The notes under the pieces are model-generated. The model searched no databases. It saw only the letters and a list, made by a program, of their open reading frames with translations, and was not told the origin of the DNA. The position numbers and the translations under genes were made by a program. Below are positions 1 to 9,122 of a stretch of DNA of 64,000 bases, one piece after another (the stretch's first letter is position 1; every line of letters starts with the position of its first letter). The stretch is from Niabella ginsenosidivorans (GTDB lineage: Bacteria; Bacteroidota; Bacteroidia; Chitinophagales; Chitinophagaceae): the NCBI RefSeq assembly GCF_001654455.1, contig NZ_CP015772.1, positions 2,542,001 through 2,606,000 of the forward strand. The letters run 5' to 3'.

Positions 1-948
1 GTTCAGGAAAAATCCTTTACCAGGTACAAGGCTGATAGAGCGGATACCAAAGGAAGTGGTATAAACATCCACCAGCCGGCCTTTTTTATACAGCCTGGAA
101 TATACTTTATACAAATAAGGGTGTTCCGGGTACCATAAGGAAGGCCTGGTGATGTTGAGCTCCTGCAGGTATCCGGAGTCCGGGCTGCCGGTCAAACGGG
201 TTGTTACTGTTTTAATGATGTTTCCTGCTGCATCTGCAATAGCTGTTTGAAGAGAAAGCTCTGCATCAGCTGGCTGTTCAATTTTTGTACGGATCACCAC
301 TTTTGCCTGCTGCTCATCTGCTTCCGGTGTTGTAATATAGGTTCCCCAAACGGGAATATGCGTTTTACCGGTAACGATCAGGTGCACATTCCTGTAAAGC
401 CCTGCGCCCGGATACCAGCGCGAAGACTCCGGGAGGTTCTCTAAACGGACCGCCACTACATTATCACCTTCCGGGTTCAGGTAAGGAGTAACATCCAGGT
501 AAAAAGAATTATAGCCATAGGGCCAGTTACCGGCTTTTTTCCCGTTTACAAAAACGGTTGCATTGCTCATGGCCCCGTCAAATAAAAGGGTAACGCTTTT
601 ATTGCGCAGGTCAACGGGGCTTTTAAAATGCGTACGGTACCAGCCAACGCCGGTAAAAGGAAGGCCTCCTGTACGGCCGGCCATTACTCTTGCTTCTTTC
701 TGGCCGTCCTGCCGGATGATCGTTTCCTGTTGATCGTTTTCCTTACTAAACGGGCCACAGATCGCCCAGTCATGAGGCACATGCACTGTTTGCCATTGGG
801 TGTCATTATAACCGGCACTGCTGAATGCGCTGTCATCTTCCCGGGTAAATTTCCAGTTCTTTTCCATCAGGGTCTCGGCCCGTTGCGCCTTCAGGAACAG
901 GGGGCTTACCAGAAACAGCAGTGCACAGATCTTTGTCAACAGGTTCAT
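1..948 (-). CDS. Glycoside hydrolase family 2 (beta-galactosidase-like), C-terminus cut by window edge
   Basis: The reading frame starts at the ATG whose complement is 946-948 and runs open for 316 codons to base 1, so only the N-terminal third of a typical 800-1000 residue GH2 enzyme is present. Residues 1-20 form a signal peptide (LLTKICALLFLVSPLFLKAQ), so the product is exported, probably to the periplasm. The GH2 sugar-binding jelly-roll shows the family hallmarks VPHDWAI, GVGWYR and SRWYPGAGLYRNV, followed by the start of the immunoglobulin-like domain. The catalytic TIM barrel with its two glutamates lies outside the window, so the substrate (beta-galactoside, beta-mannoside or beta-glucuronide) cannot be decided; the HDWAI and RWYPGAGLYRNV motifs favour the beta-galactosidase branch. 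It is the last gene of the leftward run Nudix-FKBP-ABC but is probably not functionally tied to them. Confidence 0.88.
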   Translation of the reverse strand, partial: MNLLTKICALLFLVSPLFLKAQRAETLMEKNWKFTREDDSAFSSAGYNDTQWQTVHVPHDWAICGPFSKENDQQETIIRQDGQKEARVMAGRTGGLPFTGVGWYRTHFKSPVDLRNKSVTLLFDGAMSNATVFVNGKKAGNWPYGYNSFYLDVTPYLNPEGDNVVAVRLENLPESSRWYPGAGLYRNVHLIVTGKTHIPVWGTYITTPEADEQQAKVVIRTKIEQPADAELSLQTAIADAAGNIIKTVTTRLTGSPDSGYLQELNITRPSLWYPEHPYLYKVYSRLYKKGRLVDVYTTSFGIRSISLVPGKGFFLN

Positions 949-1033
949 TATTTAAAAATATGCGTTACATGTTCAGGTTGTCAATTTTCACAGCGTTAAA
1001 GAAGCGCATATGGCGGCTCGTTACCAGAAACGA

Positions 1034-1591
1034 TCAGAATTGCATGATGCCCAATCTTTGCAAGGCATAAAACATACAGGTTACATGCATGGATTGTATG
1101 AACCGGTTGGCGCGCAGCATTTCTTTAAACTGCTCCATGCCTACCAGCTCAATGTGAATTTCTTCGTTAGGATCCAGGTGTTGCTCTCCCGTTTTTTTAC
1201 CACCGGTTGCCAGGAACATATGCATCCAGTTATTATTGGTAGAAGGATTGGCACAGGTTTTACCCAGGTATTCATAATTTGAAAATTCATATCCGGTTTC
1301 TTCCATCAGCTCTCTCCTGATGGCTGCTTCCAGGCTGGCGTCTGTATCATCCACACACCCGCCCGGAATTTCATAATGGGTTTCCCCTATCCCCTGCCGG
1401 TATTGCCTTTCCAGCAATACCTCGTTATTTTCAGTAAGCGCAAAAGCCGTTACCCAGGTAGGAAACTCATATACATAATAAGGATCAACGATCTTACCAC
1501 CGGGCGTTTCGCACCGGTCTTTACGAACGGTAAACCAGAGATCTTTAAATAAGTATTCGGAAGCAAGTGTCTTCCATTTCATATCTGCCAT
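1034..1591 (-). CDS. Nudix hydrolase, ADP-ribose pyrophosphatase-like
   Basis: A cytoplasmic protein of about 185 residues. Nudix hydrolases cleave nucleoside diphosphates linked to another moiety; the surrounding pattern (EVLLERQYRQG before the box) is that of the ADP-ribose/ADP-sugar pyrophosphatase group. The Nudix box ends in the canonical RRELMEETGY, but the upstream half reads GGCVDDTDASLEAAI, with Asp where the first Glu is expected and one residue more than the standard G-x5-E-x7-RE spacing. I prefer the ATG at 1591 (MADMKWK) because the longer frame to 1609 would begin with TTG; the ATG at 1582 is also possible. It is preceded by an FKBP gene in the same orientation. Confidence 0.85.
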   Translation of the reverse strand: MADMKWKTLASEYLFKDLWFTVRKDRCETPGGKIVDPYYVYEFPTWVTAFALTENNEVLLERQYRQGIGETHYEIPGGCVDDTDASLEAAIRRELMEETGYEFSNYEYLGKTCANPSTNNNWMHMFLATGGKKTGEQHLDPNEEIHIELVGMEQFKEMLRANRFIQSMHVTCMFYALQRLGIMQF

Positions 1592-1676
1592 TTTCTTCAA
1601 ATTTACCAACCCCTTACCGGTTCCCTTTTAAGAATAACTTTTGATCATATCAGCCTATTGGCACATTAGCACATTA

Positions 1677-2111
1677 TCAATGTACCTGTAACAACTCTAC
1701 TTCAAACAGCAGCGTAGCGCCACCGGGAATATCACTCCCTGCTCCCCTGTCGCCATAAGCCAGATCAGACGGGATCCACAAGCGCCAGTGACTGCCTTCT
1801 TTCATCAGGGGAATAGCGATCTGCCAGCCTTTGATCAAAGCGCTCAGCGGGGCAGTAAACGGTTGGTTCCTTTTAAAGGAGCTGTCAAACTCCGTTCCAT
1901 CCAGCAAAGCACCACGATAATGTGCCGTAACGGAATTGCTCACCAAAGGTTGCCGGCCTTCTCCTTCTTTGAGCACTTCATATTGAATGCCTTCCGGCAG
2001 CACCTGTACGCCTTCTTTGTTCTTATTTTCTTCCAGGAATTTTCTTCCCGCTTCTTTTTGGGCTTCAATTTTATTATTCATAAAATTCCTTAATTTGTTT
2101 TGTAAGCTCAT
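1677..2111 (-). CDS. FKBP-type peptidyl-prolyl cis-trans isomerase
   Basis: A 144-residue protein: a charged helical N-terminus (residues 1-35, NNKIEAQKEAGRKFLEENK) of the FkpA/Mip type followed by a single FKBP domain (about 45-144). The FKBP core is clear: VTAHYRGALLDGTEFDSS, then GWQIAIPLMKEGSHWRLWIP, LAYGDRG, IPGGATLLFEVELL. It accelerates prolyl isomerisation during protein folding. No signal peptide is seen, so unlike FkpA it should act in the cytoplasm. The ATG at 2111 lies 28 bp after the stop of the ABC ATPase gene, so the two are probably co-transcribed. Confidence 0.9.
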   Translation of the reverse strand: MSLQNKLRNFMNNKIEAQKEAGRKFLEENKNKEGVQVLPEGIQYEVLKEGEGRQPLVSNSVTAHYRGALLDGTEFDSSFKRNQPFTAPLSALIKGWQIAIPLMKEGSHWRLWIPSDLAYGDRGAGSDIPGGATLLFEVELLQVH

Positions 2112-2139
2112 ATAATCAACGAATCATTAATAACACTAT

Positions 2140-2901
2140 TTAATCTTCTCTCAGGTTCTTTCCTGTTAACTGAATAAAGACATCTTCCAGGTTGGCTTTC
2201 TTTACCTGTTTGGAGCGTTCAAAGCCAGAGGCCACCAAATGATCGATGAGGTTATCCGGTGTGTCCATAGCCACTATTTCGCCGGAATCTACAATAGCAA
2301 TACGGTTGCACAGGTATTCTGCTTCATCCATATAATGCGTGGTGATAATGATCGTAGTGCCCTCTGCATTGATCTTCCGGATCAGCTCCCAAAGGTTTCT
2401 CCTTGCCTGGGGATCCAGGCCGGTGGTTGGCTCATCTAAAAAAATAACCCTGGGTTTATTAATGAGGGTGGTGGCAACAGAGAAGCGTTGTTTCTGTCCC
2501 CCGCTCAGGTCTTTAAATTTTGCTTTTGCTTTTTCCTCCAGGTTCACTGTTTTCAGGAGTTCCATTCCATCTACTGTACGGTTATATAGCCCCCCGAATA
2601 GTTCCACCAGCTGCAGAAGGTTCAGCCCCGGGTAATACCCGCTGGCCTGCAGCTGAACGCCGATCACATTTTTGATATTGTCCGGGTTCTTATCCAGGTC
2701 AAATCCGGAAACGGCAACTGTTCCGCTTGTTTTTTTCCGCAGTGTTTCTATGATCTCAAGTGTTGTGGACTTACCGGCGCCGTTGGGTCCCAGCAGCCCG
2801 AAGATCTCTCCTTCATACACGTCAAAAGAGATGCCTTTAACCGCCATAAAACCATCATAATTCTTTACAAGGTCCTTTACAGAAATAATGGGAGTTGCCA
2901 T
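2140..2901 (-). CDS. ABC transporter ATP-binding protein (ABC-2/CcmA type)
   Basis: A 253-residue ATPase subunit. Walker A is GLLGPNGAGKST (about residues 35-46), the Q-loop IGVQLQASG, signature LSGGQKQR, Walker B VIFLDEPTTGLDP and the H-switch ITTHYMD. The DEPTTGLDP form and short C-terminal tail place it with the multidrug/ABC-2 exporter ATPases (DrrA, CcmA, NatA). No membrane permease gene is adjacent on either side, so its partner must be elsewhere in the genome and the substrate is unknown. It is transcribed leftward, divergent from the aspartate kinase gene with only about 90 bp between the two starts. Confidence 0.92.
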   Translation of the reverse strand: MATPIISVKDLVKNYDGFMAVKGISFDVYEGEIFGLLGPNGAGKSTTLEIIETLRKKTSGTVAVSGFDLDKNPDNIKNVIGVQLQASGYYPGLNLLQLVELFGGLYNRTVDGMELLKTVNLEEKAKAKFKDLSGGQKQRFSVATTLINKPRVIFLDEPTTGLDPQARRNLWELIRKINAEGTTIIITTHYMDEAEYLCNRIAIVDSGEIVAMDTPDNLIDHLVASGFERSKQVKKANLEDVFIQLTGKNLRED

Positions 2902-2992
2902 GCGCTAAAACTACAAAGAACTTATCAATTTTATTGTTTGCAATGAAAATTCTTTAACAAAATGAACGACCTTCGCTGGCAAAATAAAAAGA

Positions 2993-4255
2993 ATGCAGGT
3001 TTATAAGTTTGGAGGCGCATCTGTAAGCAGTGCGGAACGGGTTTCAAATGTAGCGGATATTCTGGAGCAATGCGGGGAAGAAGAACTGGTCATTGTAATT
3101 TCAGCCATGGGAAAAACAACCAACGCGCTGGAGAAAGTGGCGGAATCCTTTTTTGCCGGCAAAAAGGATACTGCCTTACAGCTATTTGAAGAAATAAAGC
3201 AGCAACATATAACCATAGCCAAATACCTGCTGGTAACGCATTACCTGGCCTGCGAGGTACGGCTGAAGGATTTTTTTACAGAGGTGGAATGGATGCTGCA
3301 TGATCAGCCTGTGCGCGAATATGATTATTATTACGACCAGGTCGTAAGCGTTGGGGAACTACTGTCTACCTGCATCGTCAGCTTTTACCTGAACGAGCGC
3401 GGTATTGTAAATGAGTGGATCGATGTGCGCGATGTTTTCAGAACAGATGATAATTTCCGGGATGCCAATATTGACTGGGAGTATACTCAACGAAAGATGA
3501 ATGAAAATATCCTGCCTGTCCTGAAAAATAAAAAGTGGGTGGTGACCCAGGGATTCATAGGCGCTACCGATGAAAATGAAAGCACAACATTGGGACGTGA
3601 AGGAAGCGATTACTCAGCTGCTATTTTTGCAAACATGCTGAACGCAAAAGGGCTGACCATCTGGAAAGATGTAAAGAATGTCATGAATGCCGATCCTAAA
3701 GAAATTCCGGATGCCGTTCCCATTGAGTCGCTCAGCTATAATGAAGTGATCGAAATGGCCTACTACGGCGCACAGGTCATTCACCCCAAAACCATAAAAC
3801 CCCTTCAGAACAAGAACATTCCTTTATACGTAAAATGTTTCCTGGACGCAGAACTGCCGGGAACCACTATACATGATCAGATCAGCAAAAACCTGCCTCC
3901 CATTATTGTTATAAAGCACAACCAGGTAATGATGGAGTTAAAGACCAGGGATTTTTCCTTTGTAGGCGATACCCATGCTTACCAGATCTACCAATGGTTC
4001 AATGAGCATTCCCTGCGGCCAACGCTGACCCAGAACGGCGCCATCAGCCTTACACTGGCTTTTGATAACTGGAAAGATAAGATTGCCCGGTTTTCTTCCG
4101 CAGCCGCAGAGCTGTTTGATGTGCACCTGACACCCGGCCTTACACTAACAACGATCCGCCATTATGATAACGAATCGCTGAAAAAATACATTATGGATAA
4201 AGAGATACTGGTCAGACAGCAGACACTAAAAAATATAAGGGCGCTGCATCGTTAA
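2993..4255 (+). CDS. Aspartate kinase
   Basis: A 420-residue aspartokinase catalysing ATP-dependent phosphorylation of L-aspartate, the first step towards lysine, threonine, methionine and diaminopimelate. The nucleotide site KFGGASVSSAERV is at the N-terminus, VISAMGKTTNALE follows, and the aspartate/ATP motif TLGREGSDYSAAIFA is near residues 200-215. It is the monofunctional LysC-like form, not fused to homoserine dehydrogenase. The C-terminal part (about 290-420) has the length for ACT regulatory domains but is weakly conserved, so allosteric control is not certain. The stop is 4 bp from the stop of the convergent L,D-transpeptidase gene. The start is the first ATG in frame. Confidence 0.92.
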   Translation: MQVYKFGGASVSSAERVSNVADILEQCGEEELVIVISAMGKTTNALEKVAESFFAGKKDTALQLFEEIKQQHITIAKYLLVTHYLACEVRLKDFFTEVEWMLHDQPVREYDYYYDQVVSVGELLSTCIVSFYLNERGIVNEWIDVRDVFRTDDNFRDANIDWEYTQRKMNENILPVLKNKKWVVTQGFIGATDENESTTLGREGSDYSAAIFANMLNAKGLTIWKDVKNVMNADPKEIPDAVPIESLSYNEVIEMAYYGAQVIHPKTIKPLQNKNIPLYVKCFLDAELPGTTIHDQISKNLPPIIVIKHNQVMMELKTRDFSFVGDTHAYQIYQWFNEHSLRPTLTQNGAISLTLAFDNWKDKIARFSSAAAELFDVHLTPGLTLTTIRHYDNESLKKYIMDKEILVRQQTLKNIRALHR

Positions 4256-4259
4256 GCAT

Positions 4260-5456
4260 TTAGTCGCCCCCGATGGTAACCGTCTGAATCATTTTTTTTG
4301 CAACCGGTTTTTCCCTTAGCATCGCAGGCGACCAGGTGGGCATCTGTTCCAGTTTAGCCATCAGCTCTTTGTCTACATAATCATCCACCCCCTTTAATAC
4401 CTTAAAGTTAACGGGGCGTCCGTCTGTATCAATAATAAATTCCAGTTGCACGTATGCTTTGGCAATACTGTCCGGCAGATCCTTTGCCAGCTCTTTTCCA
4501 GCCTGCTTTAAATACTCAGCAAAAGCGGATGCACCACCGGGATATTCGGGCCATTTGGCCACTGCGTCTGCAACATGATCAATTTTCCGGTAGGTAGGCA
4601 CAAATTTTGACTTGGGCCGTTGTTTGGGCAGGAACCTCGGACTGAGCGTTGGCGCATCATTAACAATGTATTCCCCGTTGTCACGAATCATAATTACCGG
4701 CAGCTCTTTGTGCTGCTCAAAATATTCAAAAGCCTCTTCCAGTTTTACATTCAGTGCTTTGTATTCTGCATCATTTTCCATTGTCTTCTTCAGGAACTCA
4801 TAACTTCTCTGAACGCTGTAATTAATAGGAAAAATATGCACTGGTATATAATCCAGGCCGGCGCTTTTTGCACTGGCTGCTATAATGTACAGTTCATCAA
4901 TCTGGTCATTTCTTATGGGAAGACAGCCCACTGTAGCGCATCCTCCATGGATAAAGATATCACCACCCGGCTTTGCCTGATCCGCCAGCACCTTATCAGA
5001 AGGGTTAGGATAATTCAGGCCCAGGGAAAGATAATAATTGCTGTTAGGATTAAATTCATTGATATAATAAAAGCCTTCAGGCACCTGATAATCTCCTTCA
5101 AAACGCTTTGGTCCCAGCGATCCGGCAAGTGCACAGATCTTATAGATCTTTAAAAGCTTATATTCGTCTTTTATAGAATTTTTCACCCAAACTTCCAGCT
5201 GGCTGTCGTATTTGAATGCCCGTATATATACATAGCGTGCCGGCCAGTCAAGCCCTTTTAGCTTAAACAGGCTTTTCAGGTATTCTCCTTTACGTTGAAA
5301 AGATTCTCTTGGATTCCGGTTATTGATCTGTGCATCAAAAAATGATCCGTAAGAAGCCGGAGATGTATAGGCGGTTTGTGTATAAGCGAAGATGGAAAAT
5401 GCAAGAATCCCTGCAATAACTAAAAATAATTTTCTTCCTTCCTGTTGTAAAGCCAT
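4260..5456 (-). CDS. YafK/DpaA-type L,D-transpeptidase family protein with C-terminal TonB_C-like domain
   Basis: A 398-residue exported protein: an N-terminal hydrophobic segment (residues 9-27, FLVIAGILAFSIFAYTQTAY) is a signal anchor or signal peptide. The central domain is a YkuD fold of the YafK type: the active-site stretch is DIFIHGGCATVGCLPI, with the catalytic Cys in VGC. In E. coli the YafK homologue DpaA cuts peptidoglycan from Braun lipoprotein; other YkuD enzymes make 3-3 crosslinks, so the exact reaction here is open. The last 80 residues (EFIIDTDGRPVNFKVLKGVD ... MPTWSPAMLREKPV) look like the TonB C-terminal domain found in many Bacteroidota proteins. About 270 bp of AT-rich DNA lies upstream, in which I recognise no gene. 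Confidence 0.85.
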   Translation of the reverse strand: MALQQEGRKLFLVIAGILAFSIFAYTQTAYTSPASYGSFFDAQINNRNPRESFQRKGEYLKSLFKLKGLDWPARYVYIRAFKYDSQLEVWVKNSIKDEYKLLKIYKICALAGSLGPKRFEGDYQVPEGFYYINEFNPNSNYYLSLGLNYPNPSDKVLADQAKPGGDIFIHGGCATVGCLPIRNDQIDELYIIAASAKSAGLDYIPVHIFPINYSVQRSYEFLKKTMENDAEYKALNVKLEEAFEYFEQHKELPVIMIRDNGEYIVNDAPTLSPRFLPKQRPKSKFVPTYRKIDHVADAVAKWPEYPGGASAFAEYLKQAGKELAKDLPDSIAKAYVQLEFIIDTDGRPVNFKVLKGVDDYVDKELMAKLEQMPTWSPAMLREKPVAKKMIQTVTIGGD

Positions 5457-5711
5457 TTTATCAATAATAATTCGTCAGAAAATAGATCGCCGTTATCATA
5501 ATTTATGAACTACAAAATTAATCAACCTTCTATAGAATCCGGTTAAATACAACACGCGATGAATATTTTAATATTTTGTTGTAAGTTATCTACAAAAATA
5601 GCATATATATGTTAAAGAAAATATAATGCGATCTTTTAATACCTGTTTTAAAAAAACAAGCGGATGCCCGGTCAATCAGCGATAATTTATTTTCAACTTA
5701 TTACAAAGTAT

Positions 5712-5719
5712 TAAATTTG
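5712..5719 (+). promoter_or_regulatory. Candidate -7 promoter element (TAAATTTG) of the threonine aldolase gene
   Basis: TAAATTTG matches the Bacteroidota -7 consensus TAnnTTTG. No convincing TTTG -33 element is seen. The ATG at 5727 starts 8 bp after the box, so transcripts would be almost leaderless if this box is used. Confidence 0.35.
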
Positions 5720-5726
5720 AAATCAA

Positions 5727-6737
5727 ATGATAGATTTACGATCGGATACGGTAACCCGCCCAACCCCGGCCATGCTGCAGGCCATGATGCAGGCCCAAAC
5801 AGGTGATGATGTTTTTAAAGAAGACCCTACCATCAATCTGCTGGAAGCTAAATGCGCAGCACTTTTTAATATGGAAGCCGCATTGTTCTGTTCCAGCGGA
5901 ACACAGACCAACCAGATTGCGATCAAATGCCATACAAGGCCCGGAGATGAAGTGATCTGTGAAGCAGAGGCCCATATTTACCAGTACGAAGCCGGTGGCA
6001 TTGCCTTTAATTCCGGGGCATCGGTACGGTTGCTGCCCGGTGATCGTGGCCGTATTAATGCAGCACAGGTGAAGGCTGCCATTAACCCGGATGATGTGCA
6101 TAAACCGCCCAGCCGCCTGGTGTGCATTGAAAATACCAGCAACCGGGGCGGGGGCAGTTGTTACCATTTTGAAGAGCTGGAAAAAATACAATCGGTCTGC
6201 AAAGAGCATCAATTAGCATTGCACCTGGATGGTGCGCGCCTGTTCAATGCAATAGTGGCAAAGAATGAAGCACCTGCACAGTATGGTAAACTATTTAACA
6301 GCATTTCCATCTGTTTTTCTAAAAGCCTGGGGTGCCCGGTGGGCAGTATTTTATTGGGTACCCGGGAGTTTATTAACCAGGCAAGGCGGGTAAGAAAGAT
6401 CCTGGGCGGCGGTATGCGCCAGGCCGGCTATCTGGCTGCCGCGGCTATCTATGCCCTGGATCACCATGTTGAACGGCTAGCAACTGATCACCGGCATGCA
6501 CAAATGATCGCAGAAGCTTTGGAAGCATCCCGTTGGGTGCAAACCGTTTTACCGGTAGCAACCAACATAATCATTTTTGAAACAAAAGCCATCACCGCAA
6601 AGGAACTGGTTGGCAAATTAAAAGCACAGGGTATTTTATGCAATGCAATTTCGGCCGACAGGATCCGTTTTGTACTGCACCTGGACATCAGCCCGCAAAT
6701 GGCAGCTACTGTTATTAAAACCATCCAATCTTTATAA
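5727..6737 (+). CDS. ltaE: Low-specificity L-threonine aldolase
   Basis: A 336-residue PLP enzyme of fold type I that splits L-threonine or L-allo-threonine to glycine and acetaldehyde. It begins with the family signature [17 protein letters not shown], followed by [11 protein letters not shown], the [10 protein letters not shown] segment, the PLP-aspartate in [11 protein letters not shown] and the Schiff-base lysine in [14 protein letters not shown] (about residue 200). Its length is normal. The pgi gene starts 14 bp downstream, so the two are probably one transcript; no metabolic link is obvious beyond central carbon metabolism. Confidence 0.93.
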   Translation: MIDLRSDTVTRPTPAMLQAMMQAQTGDDVFKEDPTINLLEAKCAALFNMEAALFCSSGTQTNQIAIKCHTRPGDEVICEAEAHIYQYEAGGIAFNSGASVRLLPGDRGRINAAQVKAAINPDDVHKPPSRLVCIENTSNRGGGSCYHFEELEKIQSVCKEHQLALHLDGARLFNAIVAKNEAPAQYGKLFNSISICFSKSLGCPVGSILLGTREFINQARRVRKILGGGMRQAGYLAAAAIYALDHHVERLATDHRHAQMIAEALEASRWVQTVLPVATNIIIFETKAITAKELVGKLKAQGILCNAISADRIRFVLHLDISPQMAATVIKTIQSL

Positions 6738-6751
6738 TTAAACAGAAATAT

Positions 6752-8401
6752 ATGTTTCCCACTCAAAATCCATTAAAGACAAAAAGCTGGAAAAAATTAG
6801 CAGCACATGCAACCACCCTAAAAGAGGTGCACATGCGCGATCTGTTTGCTGCAGATAGCAAACGTTTTGAAAAATATTCCATCCGTCATGGCGACATTCT
6901 TTTTGATTACTCAAAGAACCGTATTACGGATCAGACACTCCGGCTGTTGCAGGAGCTGGCTAACGAAGCAAAGGTAAAGGAGGCCATAGCAGCAATGTTT
7001 TCAGGCACATTGATCAATGCAACAGAACATCGCTCCGTATTGCATATTGCCCTGCGCTATTTCGGAAAGGACGCTATCCGGAGCGAAGGGAAAAATGTAA
7101 TCCCCGAAGTGCGCAGGGTACAAAGAAAAATGAAGGAATTTTCAGAAGCCCTACATTCCGGAAAGCACCTGGGGTATACCGGAAAGAAAATAACCGCCAT
7201 CGTAAATATCGGCATCGGCGGCAGCGATCTGGGGCCTTTTATGGTTACAGAAGCGTTGAAACCTTATACTGTCAAAGGCATACAGGCTTACTTTGTGTCG
7301 AATGTAGACGGCACACAGATCGTGGAAACGCTTAAAAAGCTGAACCCGGAAACCACCCTGTTCCTGATAGCCTCCAAAACCTTTACCACGCAGGAAACCA
7401 TGACCAACGCGCATTCCGCACGCGACTGGTTTCTCAAAAAAGCAAAAGATGAAAAGTATGTTTCCAAACACTTTGTGGCACTGAGCACCAATGAAAAGGA
7501 GGTAAAAAAATTCGGGATCGATACAAAGAATATGTTCGGGTTCTGGGATTGGGTAGGCGGCCGCTATTCCCTCTGGTCTGCCATCGGCCTGTCTATAGCG
7601 CTCGCAATTGGTTATGACAATTTTGAACAGCTTTTAAAAGGCGGCTATGATATTGACGAACATTTTAAAACAGCGCCTTTTGAAAAAAACATACCCGTGA
7701 TCATGGCCCTGGTAGGGCTTTGGTATACCAACTTCTTTGGTGCGCAAACCGAGGCGATCCTTCCTTATGATCAATACATGCATCGCTTCCCTGCTTACTT
7801 CCAGCAGGGCAATATGGAAAGCAACGGCAAGAGCGTAGACCGGAACGGCAAAAAAGTTTCCTGGTCAACAGGCCCCGTTATATGGGGAGAGCCCGGCACC
7901 AATGGTCAGCATGCCTTTTACCAGTTGATCCACCAGGGCACCCCGCTTGTTCCCTGTGATTTCATAGCACCGGCCCAAACGCACAATCCCCTGGGCGACC
8001 ATCATATAAAATTACTGAGTAACTTTTTTGCCCAGACAGAAGCGCTGATGAACGGGAAAACGCTGAAGGCAGTAAAACAGGAATTAAAGGAAGCAGGCCT
8101 GGACAAAGAGGCTATTGACAAGCTGGCACCATTTAAGGTGTTTGATGGCAATAAGCCTACAAATTCCTTCCTTATTAAAAAGATCACCCCGTATACCTTA
8201 GGGCAGCTGATTGCCCTGTATGAGCATAAGATATTTGTGCAGGGCGTGATCTGGGATATTTTCAGCTTTGACCAGTGGGGCGTGGAATTAGGAAAGCAGC
8301 TGGCCGGAAAGATCCTGCCGGTTTTAAAAAATGAAGATCCTGTAACAGGGCATGACAGCAGCACTTCAGGCCTTATTAACACGTACAAACAAATGCGTTA
8401 A
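6752..8401 (+). CDS. pgi: Glucose-6-phosphate isomerase
   Basis: A 549-residue full-length phosphoglucose isomerase interconverting glucose-6-phosphate and fructose-6-phosphate. Both family signatures are present: [20 protein letters not shown] around residue 265-285 and the C-terminal [20 protein letters not shown] with [10 protein letters not shown] after it. The sugar-phosphate loop [10 protein letters not shown] and catalytic stretches GNMESNGKS and [13 protein letters not shown] are intact. In this genome it also links the fructose-6-phosphate made by the mannoside locus (52 kb) to glucose-6-phosphate. Start is the first ATG; translation probably depends on the upstream aldolase transcript. 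Confidence 0.97.
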   Translation: MFPTQNPLKTKSWKKLAAHATTLKEVHMRDLFAADSKRFEKYSIRHGDILFDYSKNRITDQTLRLLQELANEAKVKEAIAAMFSGTLINATEHRSVLHIALRYFGKDAIRSEGKNVIPEVRRVQRKMKEFSEALHSGKHLGYTGKKITAIVNIGIGGSDLGPFMVTEALKPYTVKGIQAYFVSNVDGTQIVETLKKLNPETTLFLIASKTFTTQETMTNAHSARDWFLKKAKDEKYVSKHFVALSTNEKEVKKFGIDTKNMFGFWDWVGGRYSLWSAIGLSIALAIGYDNFEQLLKGGYDIDEHFKTAPFEKNIPVIMALVGLWYTNFFGAQTEAILPYDQYMHRFPAYFQQGNMESNGKSVDRNGKKVSWSTGPVIWGEPGTNGQHAFYQLIHQGTPLVPCDFIAPAQTHNPLGDHHIKLLSNFFAQTEALMNGKTLKAVKQELKEAGLDKEAIDKLAPFKVFDGNKPTNSFLIKKITPYTLGQLIALYEHKIFVQGVIWDIFSFDQWGVELGKQLAGKILPVLKNEDPVTGHDSSTSGLINTYKQMR

Positions 8402-8472
8402 TTTCATAATAAAAGCCACTGTTACAGCCGTTTTTTTAGAATGAAACTTAGCTGATAAGCTCAAAAAAAAGC

Positions 8473-8480
8473 TATATTTG
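8473..8480 (+). promoter_or_regulatory. -7 promoter element (TATATTTG) of the bifunctional nuclease gene
   Basis: TATATTTG is an exact TAnnTTTG match 37 bp before the ATG at 8518; the -33 position carries only TTAG (8448-8451, 21-nt spacer). A transcript from here would also carry ispE. Confidence 0.55.
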
Positions 8481-8517
8481 CCCATTAAAAACAATCTTAT
8501 CTAAGATTCATTGAAAT

Positions 8518-9114
8518 ATGAAAAAAATTGAGTTAGAAATAGTGGCTTTATCTCATAGTATTACTCAAACTCATTCCTATGCAGTGGTGTTAGGTGAGGT
8601 AAACGGCTTAAGAAGACTGCCTATTGTAATCGGCGGCTTTGAAGCGCAGGCCATAGCGGTTGCATTGGAGAAGATGAATCCGAGCCGCCCGTTAACTCAT
8701 GACCTCATGAAGAATTTCCTGATCGCGTTCAATATAGATCTGCATGAGATCATTATCTCTGATCTGCAGGAAGGTATTTTTTTCAGTAAGCTGATCTGCT
8801 CTTCTGAGCATGATACCGTTGAAATAGACAGTCGCACATCTGATGCTATTGCACTGGCTGTACGCTTTGGCTGCCCCATCTATACTTATGAAAACATCCT
8901 GGAAACTGCCGGGATTGTTATGGATGAAAGAGGCGAGCCAAGAGCCACAAGGGAAGAGGCAGTGGGCGCTACCACCACCACCTCCAATCGCGATGATCTG
9001 AAGACCATGAGCCTTGAAGAGCTCAATAATCTGTTAAACGAAGTGCTGGAGAATGAGGATTACATCCGTGCTATTGCCATCCGCGATGAGATCAACAGCC
9101 GCACAAAAAGATAA
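8518..9114 (+). CDS. Bifunctional nuclease (BFN/DUF151) domain protein with UVR motif
   Basis: A 198-residue cytoplasmic protein. Residues 1-135 form a BFN domain (RRLPIVIGGFEAQAIAVALE, then RPLTHDLMKNFL, and IDSRTSDAIALAVRFGCPIY). Members of this family were described as having RNase and DNase activity, but the role in Bacteroidota is not established. Residues 160-198 (MSLEELNNLLNEVLENEDYI followed by RAIAIRDEIN) match the short UvrB/UvrC interaction motif, here probably a protein-protein contact. It is followed 8 bp later by ispE. Confidence 0.9.
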   Translation: MKKIELEIVALSHSITQTHSYAVVLGEVNGLRRLPIVIGGFEAQAIAVALEKMNPSRPLTHDLMKNFLIAFNIDLHEIIISDLQEGIFFSKLICSSEHDTVEIDSRTSDAIALAVRFGCPIYTYENILETAGIVMDERGEPRATREEAVGATTTTSNRDDLKTMSLEELNNLLNEVLENEDYIRAIAIRDEINSRTKR

Positions 9115-9122
9115 CGCTCCCT

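Noticed and set aside
2140-2901. A complete ABC exporter operon
   Set aside because: Only the ATPase is present; neighbours are an FKBP isomerase and an aspartate kinase, with no permease.
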